From RHLJ01 sp965212165 (GTDB lineage: Bacteria > Bacteroidota > Rhodothermia > Balneolales > Balneolaceae): a DNA stretch of 64,000 bases. Both the position numbers and the translations under genes were made by a program. The stretch is taken from the NCBI GenBank assembly GCA_965212165.1, contig OZ243096.1, forward strand, positions 372,001-436,000. Reading direction: 5' to 3'. Under the pieces are notes generated by a model. It worked only from the letters and a program-made list of their open reading frames with translations. It searched no databases and had not been told where the DNA came from. This document shows, in pieces, positions 45,949 through 53,786 of the stretch (its first letter is position 1; every line of letters starts with the position of its first letter).

Positions 45949-46482
45949 ATGAAATCTTTTTTAAAAATTGGGGCACTTGCAATATTTGCCCTTTTATTAA
46001 CCTCTGAAGTTATGTTCGCTCAAGAACGTGGCGGCGGTGTTAGACCAAGTCCTAATGCAGCAAACAGCCAGAATATTGGCGCAACAGTTGTAAGTGTAAC
46101 TTATGGACGACCAAGTTTAAAAGGCAGAGCAATGTCTACTTTAGCTCCAGCTGGTAAAGTTTGGAGAACAGGTGCAAATGAGTCAACTGCTATTACTTTT
46201 TCTACAGATGTAATGTTTGGAGATCAAGAAGTTGAAGCAGGTACATACTCATTGTATACCATTCCTGGTGCTAGTGAGTGGACTGTAATTTTAAACAGCA
46301 AACTATCTTGGGGAACTCAATATGATGAATCTATGGATGTTGCAAGAACTATGGCAGCTGTAGGTGAAGGTTCAAATTTAGAATCTTTTGAAATTTACTT
46401 TGACACTCTTTCAGCTGAAAAAGCTCATTTAAATCTTCATTGGGGAACTACTAAAGTAGCAGTACCAATTATGGTTAAGTGA
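45949..46482 (+). CDS. Exported DUF2911-domain protein
   Basis: 177 residues. A signal peptide of about 24 residues (ends MFAQ) precedes a DUF2911 domain recognised from VSVTYGRPSLKGRAM, LAPAGKVWRTGANEST and VEAGTYSLYTIPGASEWTVILN. The fold is a small beta-sandwich; the biochemical function is unknown, and it is widespread in Bacteroidota. It has its own terminator, which lies in the gap before the CotH gene. Confidence 0.9.
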   Translation: MKSFLKIGALAIFALLLTSEVMFAQERGGGVRPSPNAANSQNIGATVVSVTYGRPSLKGRAMSTLAPAGKVWRTGANESTAITFSTDVMFGDQEVEAGTYSLYTIPGASEWTVILNSKLSWGTQYDESMDVARTMAAVGEGSNLESFEIYFDTLSAEKAHLNLHWGTTKVAVPIMVK

Positions 46483-46503
46483 TTTTTAATTCACTAATTT
46501 CAA

Positions 46504-46531
46504 GGGAGTCAATTTTGGCTCCCTTTTTTTA
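46504..46531 (+). terminator. Rho-independent terminator of the DUF2911 gene
   Basis: GGGAGTCAA pairs with TTGGCTCCC (one G-T wobble), followed by seven T. It begins 22 bp after the stop. It overlaps the upstream extension of the following frame, which supports the later ATG as that gene's start. Confidence 0.93.
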
Positions 46532-46544
46532 TGCAGTTAATTTT

Positions 46545-48860
46545 ATGATAAAACAAGCCGTACTTCTTTTTGCGTTAATATGCTTGACCACAAACTATAG
46601 CTTAGCACAAAGTAATTGGCTATTTGATGATTCCGTTCTACCAAGAGTAGATATTCTAATTGATTCAGACTCTTTAGACATTATTCTCTTTGGTGATAAT
46701 CAAAGCGATTACGAATTTCCGGCAACATTCGTTTTTACAAAAGGTGAAGAAGCTGATACCGTTTTTAACGTAGGTTTTAGATTAAGAGGTAATACTTCCA
46801 GGGCTTCCGCAAAAAAATCTTTTAAAGTCTCCTTCAATACCTTCGAATCGGGTCGAGAGTATAGAGGGCTTGATAAAATGAATTTAAATGGTGAGCATAA
46901 CGACCCATCCATAATGAGAGCAAAACTGAGTTGGGATATTTTTGAAAAAATTGATATTCCCGCTCCACGAGCAAATCATATAAAGTTGTATATCAACGAT
47001 GAATATTTTGGACTTTATATGAATGTAGAACACATTGATGATGAGTTTGTAAAAGATCGTTTTGGAAGCGATATAGGTAATTTATATAAATCTCTATGGC
47101 CTGCTGATCTTTCGTATAGAGGAGAAGACCCGAATGAGTATAAATTTACCTCTGGAAACAGAAGAACATACGAGCTAAAAACCAATACTGAAGAAGATGA
47201 CTATTCTGACCTTGCCTCATTAATTAGTTTTTTAGAAAACTCGACTACCCAAACATTTATTAGTCAAGCCCAGCAATATATAAATGTGGATGGAGTAATT
47301 AGATGGATGGCGATTGATATATTAACCGGTAACTGGGATAACTACTGGTACAATCAGAATAATTATTATCTCTACTTCAATACCGCAGATAACCGATTCG
47401 AATTTATTCCCTACGATTATGATAACACCTTTGGGATTGATTGGGTCGGACAAGATTGGGGAATTCGAGATATAAATAATTGGGGGGCAAATAAACCTCT
47501 TACAAATAGAATATTAGAGGTTGAAGACTATCGGAATAGACTCAATTTTTATATCGAAAAGTATATAACAGAGTTTTTCAATGAAGAAACACTGTTTCCA
47601 GAAATTGATCGACTTAAAGCATTAACTGAAGCTGCCGCTGAAGAAGATACTTACAGAAGCTTAGACTGGGGATTTGATATCGATGATTATCATAATTCTT
47701 TTACTTCAGCACTAGGTGGACACGTCGATTATGGACTAAAACCTTATATCACCACTCGTGTGAATTCTGCACTCGAGCAAGTTCAATTAGAAAATATTGC
47801 TCCAATATTTCAATCAGTTAATATTGAAGCTCCATCCGATTCTGTACTAAACTTCTATGCGACCATTTTAGATGAAGACATTGAACGTGTTACTCTGATC
47901 GTACCTGTATGGGAAGGTCTTTTTTTCGTAACAACTCCTATTTTTGAAATGAAAGATGATGGCATAGGAATAGATAAGGATTCTGGAGATGGTATTTTTT
48001 CATTCCAGCTGATATTTGATCAACATATTCCTGAATTCATACAGTTCTATTTTAGAGCTACTGATAGTGAAGATCTATCTAGTAAATACCCAACATTCAG
48101 TGATATCACTTATGAAATAAATACTGCAATTAAATCAATTGTTATAAATGAGTTTTTAGCAGATAATGAATCTGGGTTACAGGATGATTCTGGGTCATAC
48201 GAGGACTGGATCGAACTTTATAACCCTACCGACCTCGCCATCAATTTGACTAATTACTATTTAACAGATGACTTTTCAGCACCGAATAAATGGGCACTTC
48301 CTGATAGTACCATTCAACCAGGAGGTTATCTACTACTTTGGGCCGATAATGACGATGAAGAAGGAATATTGCATACAAATTTCGGACTAAATAATGCGGG
48401 TGAACAGCTCGGTATTTATTTCGTAGATGGTCAGAATATGCGGATTGCTGATACTTTAAGCTTTGGCTCACAATCAAATGACATTTCATTTGGTAGAAGT
48501 TTTGATGGATCTGATGAGTTTGTTTTTTTTGATGCGCCAACTCCAGGTTTCAAAAATGGAATTATAAATTCTACAGAAGATCAGAAGGACTCTCCTAAAG
48601 AGTTTCAGCTCTTTCAAAACTATCCGAATCCATTTAACCCAGAAACCACGATCTCTTTTCAGTTAAGTACTTCTTCGGTTATCACACTTGAAGTCTTTAG
48701 CATTGAAGGTAGACTAATACAAACACTAGCTCACTCTCCTTATCCAGCAGGAACTCACTTCATTCGTTTCGATGCGTCTTCCCTCTCTAGTGGTATGTAT
48801 TTTTATCGTCTAAATACAAAAAACCAATCCCTTACCAAGAGATTGGTTCTGATTAAGTAA
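46545..48860 (+). CDS. Exported CotH-kinase-like protein with lamin-tail and T9SS sorting domains
   Basis: 771 residues from ATG 46545; the frame opens at GTG 46479 but the terminator in between and the signal peptide IKQAVLLFALICLTTNYSLAQ support the ATG. The CotH domain (about 30-400) has RLRGNTSRASAKKSFKVSF, NDPSIMRAKLSWDIF, FGLYMNVEHIDDEF and the catalytic-region FIPYDYDNTFGID. A lamin-tail domain (about 545-660, VINEFLADNESG, DWIELYNPTD) follows, and the end is QNYPNPFNPETT to TKRLVLIK. It is the second CotH protein in this window, with a shorter and differently ordered set of domains. Confidence 0.92.
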   Translation: MIKQAVLLFALICLTTNYSLAQSNWLFDDSVLPRVDILIDSDSLDIILFGDNQSDYEFPATFVFTKGEEADTVFNVGFRLRGNTSRASAKKSFKVSFNTFESGREYRGLDKMNLNGEHNDPSIMRAKLSWDIFEKIDIPAPRANHIKLYINDEYFGLYMNVEHIDDEFVKDRFGSDIGNLYKSLWPADLSYRGEDPNEYKFTSGNRRTYELKTNTEEDDYSDLASLISFLENSTTQTFISQAQQYINVDGVIRWMAIDILTGNWDNYWYNQNNYYLYFNTADNRFEFIPYDYDNTFGIDWVGQDWGIRDINNWGANKPLTNRILEVEDYRNRLNFYIEKYITEFFNEETLFPEIDRLKALTEAAAEEDTYRSLDWGFDIDDYHNSFTSALGGHVDYGLKPYITTRVNSALEQVQLENIAPIFQSVNIEAPSDSVLNFYATILDEDIERVTLIVPVWEGLFFVTTPIFEMKDDGIGIDKDSGDGIFSFQLIFDQHIPEFIQFYFRATDSEDLSSKYPTFSDITYEINTAIKSIVINEFLADNESGLQDDSGSYEDWIELYNPTDLAINLTNYYLTDDFSAPNKWALPDSTIQPGGYLLLWADNDDEEGILHTNFGLNNAGEQLGIYFVDGQNMRIADTLSFGSQSNDISFGRSFDGSDEFVFFDAPTPGFKNGIINSTEDQKDSPKEFQLFQNYPNPFNPETTISFQLSTSSVITLEVFSIEGRLIQTLAHSPYPAGTHFIRFDASSLSSGMYFYRLNTKNQSLTKRLVLIK

Positions 48861-48877
48861 TCTGATTAGGATTACTT
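48816..48877 (-). terminator. Terminators at the convergent CotH/TonB-receptor junction
   Basis: A minus-strand terminator with stem AACCAATC/GATTGGTT (48822-48848) and a following T-run lies inside the last codons of the CotH gene. A second hairpin AAGTAATC/GATTACTT (48855-48877) sits exactly between the two stop codons and can serve either direction. Confidence 0.8.
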
Positions 48878-48880
48878 AGA

Positions 48881-51166
48881 CTAGAAATTCAGTTTAAGTG
48901 ATAAAAAGAAATTGCGAGTGGCGTTTACGAAATACCCTTGGTCATCATTTGTCCCATCGAAATCTGTATCCACAGGAACACCATTTGAGTAATAGATTTC
49001 ATCTAGCAGATTATTTACCTGTAATTTAAATTCAGCATTTTTGAAGCTAAATCCTGCATTTGCATCTACCACAAAACTTGCTGGTAAAATGTCATCTTCA
49101 AAATTTGAAAGAGCTAAATATGACTCCCCAATATATCTTCCCGACAAACCTACGGTGAGTCCATTTCCAATTACGTATTGTACTTGCTGATTGATCATAA
49201 ATTCTGGAGTAAGAATCGGATTTACATTTTCAAAAGTAACTCCTAAACCATCAGTGAAAAATTCAATTTCTGACTTCATAAAAGTGGCATTACCAGAAAA
49301 GCTCAACTCTCTTATTGGTAAATACTTCCATTCCAGTTCTACCCCAGCCCGATAGCTATTTTCGATATTTTTTCTACGCTGAACACCAAATGCTAGCACC
49401 TCACCAATAGGGGCAATTTCATCTTTGAAATCCATGTAGAATACGTTTGCAGCAAGTGCTAAATGCTGAAAATTAGCTTTAATTCCAGCTTCGATATCAG
49501 TTACATATTCTGGATCAAAGTTATTTGCTTTTGCTTCAGCATAATTCACTGAACCTAAATTAAAGCCACCAAAAATATCAATCTTGGTTGGTTCTCGTCC
49601 TGTTCTTCCAACAGAAACATAAGTAGAGATGCTTGGATCTAGCCAATAAGTGATCCCAAGTCTTGGATTTAAAAATGTCCAATTTTTTTCAATATCACCT
49701 TCTGCGGCAATCCCAATAAAATCAAAATCTGGTTGAATACTCAAATTCATAGTTCTGATCTGAAGATCAGCAGTAATTAATAGATCTTTAGATCTCCAAT
49801 CAGTTCTCCCAAACCAACTAACTTCTTTTTTAGATGATGTCTCCGAGTAATATGGATTTGCAAAATCTGGAGTCACTGATTCTTCATTAGTTCTATCAAA
49901 GATATTAGCATGTATTCCAGAATTGAACTCTAAATCGCCAGTTTTAAATGTTCCATTTATCATTAATCCATAATGGTCGTTTCTCAAGGGGTAATTTATT
50001 TGCGCTAAAGAACCATTATCCGGATAGGTGTAGAAATAATCTCCAGAGGCACCACCATAATACAATGAACTTGTAGTTGTAAAATCGTCTGAGAATAAAT
50101 GAATATGCTGAAGTTGAATCAAACGCTGACCAAAATCATCTTTATCATTTTCATTCAAATAGTTAATGGTTTGATCAACTTCTAAGTCTGATTCGGCAAC
50201 CGCTAAATACCCCAAACCATTTTTAGATCGGGCATCAAATGCGTTGATTTTAAATAGATTCTTTTCTCCAAAATACCCTCCAGAAAAGAAAAATGAATAG
50301 GCATCAGTGGAAGTATTATCTCTATACCCATCAGACTGAATTTTGCTGAAGTTTCCATAAAAAGACCATTTATCATCCACCATTCCAGATGAGACACTAG
50401 CATTAAGTCGAGATGTATTAAATGAACCTAGACCAGTTTCTACTGTTCCACCCTGTTTTATTTTCTCAAGATTTACAGATTCAAAATTAACTGAGCCAGC
50501 ATAAGAAGCTACACCATTTGCGCTTGTTCCAACTCCTCTTTGAACTTGAACAGATTCGAAACTTCCACTTATATCAGTAAAGTTTGAAAAGAATACTCCA
50601 TGATCAATCATGTCGTTTAGAGGAATGCCATTTAACGAGATATTAATCCTTTCTTGGCTTATTCCCCGCAATCTCATTGAGCCGCCATTAACCAATTTAG
50701 TACCTGATTCTGAAAAAGCCGTGATCGAAGGTGTAAGTTCTTCTAAATAGAAAATGGGTTGTTCACCACTATATTCTTGAGAAAGCTCTCTTCTAGATAA
50801 GGTGCTTTGAGTTACGGGATCTGTATTATTTGCTCTAACAGCTTCAATTATTAGTCTTTCGAGACTTATAGTTGGAGTCAGTAAAATTTCGACACCATCC
50901 ACAGCTTCAATTTCCATAGTTTTATATCCAATAAAACTGGCTTGAAGCTGGACTCCTGATTGAGTTCTGAGCTCAAATGAACCATCAAATCCAGTAGCAA
51001 CTCCACTTTGCGAGGTTATAACTACAACACTAGCGCCAACTAATGGTTCTTTAGTCTCAGCATCATAAACAAAGCCTGAAATGGTTTGTGAATAGCTTAG
51101 TGTAAATATAAAAAATGAAAATATTGTCGTTAAAAACGACTTAGAATAAAATGTTTTAGTAAACAT
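48881..51166 (-). CDS. TonB-dependent outer-membrane receptor, predicted thiamine-compound importer
   Basis: 761 residues from ATG 51166, chosen because GGAGG stands 4 bp upstream; the frame opens earlier at 51217. Signal peptide (ends LSYSQ), carboxypeptidase-regulatory-like domain (TISGFVYDAETKEPLVGASVVV), TonB plug (LEELTPSITAFSESG, SMRLRGISQERINISLNGIPL, VQVQRGVGTSANGVASYAGSV), and a 22-strand-type barrel ending in ATRNFFLSLKLNF with terminal Phe. The TPP riboswitch directly upstream assigns it to uptake of thiamine or a precursor (established for such receptors by regulon comparison; the substrate here is inferred). It is a single-gene unit. Confidence 0.93.
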   Translation of the reverse strand: MFTKTFYSKSFLTTIFSFFIFTLSYSQTISGFVYDAETKEPLVGASVVVITSQSGVATGFDGSFELRTQSGVQLQASFIGYKTMEIEAVDGVEILLTPTISLERLIIEAVRANNTDPVTQSTLSRRELSQEYSGEQPIFYLEELTPSITAFSESGTKLVNGGSMRLRGISQERINISLNGIPLNDMIDHGVFFSNFTDISGSFESVQVQRGVGTSANGVASYAGSVNFESVNLEKIKQGGTVETGLGSFNTSRLNASVSSGMVDDKWSFYGNFSKIQSDGYRDNTSTDAYSFFFSGGYFGEKNLFKINAFDARSKNGLGYLAVAESDLEVDQTINYLNENDKDDFGQRLIQLQHIHLFSDDFTTTSSLYYGGASGDYFYTYPDNGSLAQINYPLRNDHYGLMINGTFKTGDLEFNSGIHANIFDRTNEESVTPDFANPYYSETSSKKEVSWFGRTDWRSKDLLITADLQIRTMNLSIQPDFDFIGIAAEGDIEKNWTFLNPRLGITYWLDPSISTYVSVGRTGREPTKIDIFGGFNLGSVNYAEAKANNFDPEYVTDIEAGIKANFQHLALAANVFYMDFKDEIAPIGEVLAFGVQRRKNIENSYRAGVELEWKYLPIRELSFSGNATFMKSEIEFFTDGLGVTFENVNPILTPEFMINQQVQYVIGNGLTVGLSGRYIGESYLALSNFEDDILPASFVVDANAGFSFKNAEFKLQVNNLLDEIYYSNGVPVDTDFDGTNDDQGYFVNATRNFFLSLKLNF

Positions 51167-51170
51167 CTTT

Positions 51171-51208
51171 CCTCCAATTAAAAAGTGATTAATTAATGGG
51201 AGGAGGTC
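51171..51208 (-). promoter_or_regulatory. Ribosome-binding site with upstream complementary (anti-SD) segment
   Basis: On the minus strand CCTCCTCCC (51206-51198) precedes the Shine-Dalgarno GGAGGA (51175-51170) and is complementary to it. The riboswitch 3' strand also contains GGAGGA, which could compete for the same CCTCC. This makes a plausible translational ON/OFF platform for the TPP aptamer. Confidence 0.6.
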
Positions 51209-51229
51209 AACATACATGCGATTTGCACT

Positions 51230-51312
51230 GGTTTTCCTCCGCCGGTATTATCCGGATCAGGTAGCAGGGTATGTTCTCAGCCTCAACCACTTTGATTGAA
51301 GCACCCCTAACC
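51230..51312 (-). promoter_or_regulatory. TPP (thiamine pyrophosphate) riboswitch
   Basis: The minus strand shows the THI-box core in order: GGGGTGC, then GGCTGAGA, ACCC, ACCTGATCCGGATAATACCG and GCGGAGGAAAACC. P1 can form between GGTT (51312-51309) and AACC (51233-51230). All invariant pyrimidine- and pyrophosphate-binding segments are present. It lies directly upstream of the TonB receptor gene. Confidence 0.97.
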
Positions 51313-51449
51313 GTTGAGGGAAAGTTAGGGAGTTTGTTGGTTAAATAATAGCTCGTAATTTTACTGTGAGTTTACTTTACCAATATTTTCACATTAAATA
51401 CATTTAACTACCTTAACTTCGAGCTTTCAAAACATTCAGTTTAATACTT

Positions 51450-52739
51450 ATGAATTCTACCAAATTCTTACTTCCACTTATTATTATTATTGCTATAACA
51501 CTACTTGCTTGTTCCTCTTCTGAAAAAGAGAACTCGGTATCTTTTACTGTAGATATAACTGCTACAGATATTGAAAATCATATCACCTTTTTAGCTTCAG
51601 ATGAACTTAAAGGTCGTGAAGCTGGAACCGCAAATGAAGCCAAAGCTGCAAACTATATTGCCGATTATTTCAGAGATTTTGGTTTAGAACCCTCTGGTGA
51701 TGACCGAACTTATTTTCAGGAATTCACAATAAATACTGCTGTATTAAACAATCCACATGCAACAGATTCAGATAGTTCAGGAGAAAAGAGACTTTCAAAA
51801 AATGTGGCTGCAATGCTTAGAGGAACTGGCGATTCTAACGAGTTCATCATTATAGGTGCACATTATGATCACCTTGGTTATGGAGAATTTGGATCTTTGT
51901 ACAGAGGTGAAGTCGAACGAATCCACAATGGTGCCGACGACAACGCTTCTGGTACTGCCGGATTATTAGAATTAGCTCAATTTTTCTCTGAAAATCGCCC
52001 TCAAACTGACATCCTCTTCCTAGCTTTTTCTGGTGAAGAAATGGGTCTATTAGGCTCCGCTCATTTTGCAGATGAACCTACTGTTAATCTAGATAACGCC
52101 CTTGTTATGATTAATATGGATATGATTGGTAGAATGAAATCTGACAAAAAGCTTCTCATTTTTGGAAACGGAACTACCGAAAAGTGGGAAGATATTAATA
52201 CGAAAGCTAATACTGATTCGTTGGATCTGGATTTAGTTGCTGACGGAACTGGCGCGAGTGATCATACTAGTTTCTACTATAAAAATATCCCTGTTCTTCA
52301 CTATTTCACTGATACTCATTCCGACTATCATCGCCCTTCCGACGATACTGAGTATATAAATGCAGAAGGAGAAGTACTCGTTCTTAATCACTTGGCTAGA
52401 GTGATAGAACAGTTAGATATTCTTGATCAGAAAGATTTAGAATTTATAGAAGCGCCTGGAGAACAAAGACAAAGCATGAGACTTGAAGGACCAACATTAG
52501 GTGTACTTCCTGATTATGGATATGATGGGGAAGGAATGAAAATTTCTGGTACAAATGCTGGTCAGGCAGCTGCAAATGCTGGATTAATTGGTGGTGATAT
52601 TATCGTAGGCCTTGGAGGCGAACGCCTTGAAGATATTTATGGATATATGGGCGCTTTGAATAACCTTAAAAAAGGTCAATTAACTACTATCACTATTATT
52701 CGAGATGGGAAAGAAATGACGATGGATTTACAGCTATAA
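51450..52739 (+). CDS. Lipoprotein M28-family zinc aminopeptidase with PDZ domain
   Basis: 429 residues. Lipoprotein signal with lipobox LLAC (Cys 21). M28 metal motifs GAHYDHLGYG near 143, GADDNASG near 170, SGEEMGLLGSAHF near 200, INMDMIGRM near 225 and DTHSDYHRPSDD near 295 supply both zinc sites and the catalytic Glu. A C-terminal PDZ domain (about 345-429, GLIGGDIIVGLGGERLED) probably captures peptide ends. It should be an outer-membrane or periplasmic aminopeptidase. It precedes the TPR lipoprotein gene by 9 bp. Confidence 0.95.
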   Translation: MNSTKFLLPLIIIIAITLLACSSSEKENSVSFTVDITATDIENHITFLASDELKGREAGTANEAKAANYIADYFRDFGLEPSGDDRTYFQEFTINTAVLNNPHATDSDSSGEKRLSKNVAAMLRGTGDSNEFIIIGAHYDHLGYGEFGSLYRGEVERIHNGADDNASGTAGLLELAQFFSENRPQTDILFLAFSGEEMGLLGSAHFADEPTVNLDNALVMINMDMIGRMKSDKKLLIFGNGTTEKWEDINTKANTDSLDLDLVADGTGASDHTSFYYKNIPVLHYFTDTHSDYHRPSDDTEYINAEGEVLVLNHLARVIEQLDILDQKDLEFIEAPGEQRQSMRLEGPTLGVLPDYGYDGEGMKISGTNAGQAAANAGLIGGDIIVGLGGERLEDIYGYMGALNNLKKGQLTTITIIRDGKEMTMDLQL

Positions 52740-52748
52740 TTCAACCTC

Positions 52749-53693
52749 ATGAATATAATTAAGCTTTCTATTTTACTAGGCATTTCTTTTTTCATTTGGG
52801 GTTGCCCACAACCACAACCAGATTTTGTTCATCTACCAAAAGACGTTCAAACAATTTCATTATTAGGTGATACGCTTAGGTCACCTTCTAATCCTCTACC
52901 TCAAAACCTTAGTTCTAGAATAGATTCTTTGATTCAAGTTGCTAGCGTGAATGGTGATTCTGTTTCTGTAGCAATTTGGCAAGCTCGTAGGTTAGGATAT
53001 GAGGGGAAATATCGGGAAGCTATTGATCTTCTAAATAAAGGTTTTGCTGGTGCATCAGAAACAGATATTGCACAAGTATTACGTCACATTGGACATCGAT
53101 ATATTTCACTTCGTGCTTTTGATCATGCAATTCCTGCATTTCTGCATGCCTCAGATTTTATTAAAGGTAAAGAAGATGTTGTAGAACAAGATGGACTTCC
53201 AAACGCACTTAATAAACCTACAAGTACACTACATACAAATATCTGGTACCACCTTGGACTAGCCTATTACCTAACTGGTGAGTATAAAAAGGCGCAGTAT
53301 GCCTATGAGAAATGTATTAAAGCGAGCACAAATGATGATATGTTAGTAGCTGCTTTATACTGGTATTATATGTCGCTAAAAAGGAATGGACAGGATGAAT
53401 TAGCAGGAAAAGTATTGAAAAAGGTTCATTCTGAAATGGATATTATCGAGAATGACAGTTATTTAAAACTCTTGCTCGTATTTAAAGCAGAATTTGATCC
53501 ACAACTTCTTCTTGATGAAAATTCAGATGCACTTTCGAATGCCACAATTGGCTATGGAATTGGTAACTGGCATTTTATGAATGGTAGAAAAGACAGAGCC
53601 GAGTCGATTTGGCGACAAGTTTATGAAGGAAGTGATAGTTGGGCATCTTTCGGATATATAGCTAGTGAATCCGAATTAGCTCGATACTATTAG
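52749..53693 (+). CDS. TPR-repeat lipoprotein
   Basis: 314 residues. Lipobox IWGC with Cys near 19, followed by a Pro-rich stretch. TPR-like repeats include YREAIDLLNKGFAGA, FDHAIPAFLHAS, and YYLTGEYKKAQYAYEKCIKAS. It probably scaffolds envelope complexes. It is the second gene of a two-gene unit with the M28 peptidase, so the two may act together on peptides. Confidence 0.85.
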   Translation: MNIIKLSILLGISFFIWGCPQPQPDFVHLPKDVQTISLLGDTLRSPSNPLPQNLSSRIDSLIQVASVNGDSVSVAIWQARRLGYEGKYREAIDLLNKGFAGASETDIAQVLRHIGHRYISLRAFDHAIPAFLHASDFIKGKEDVVEQDGLPNALNKPTSTLHTNIWYHLGLAYYLTGEYKKAQYAYEKCIKASTNDDMLVAALYWYYMSLKRNGQDELAGKVLKKVHSEMDIIENDSYLKLLLVFKAEFDPQLLLDENSDALSNATIGYGIGNWHFMNGRKDRAESIWRQVYEGSDSWASFGYIASESELARYY

Positions 53694-53786
53694 ACTCTAA
53701 TTTTAGAATTTATAAATAATTATCGTCTTGGTAGATATAAACGGAATGAAATTAATTCACTCCGTTTAACCTTGGTTACAATAATA

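Noticed and set aside
46479..46544. Upstream GTG extension of the CotH gene
   Set aside because: It crosses the DUF2911 terminator and would displace the signal peptide from the N-terminus.
51167..51217. Upstream ATG for the TonB receptor
   Set aside because: This segment holds the anti-SD and SD sequences; the ATG at 51166 has the GGAGG site and the signal peptide.
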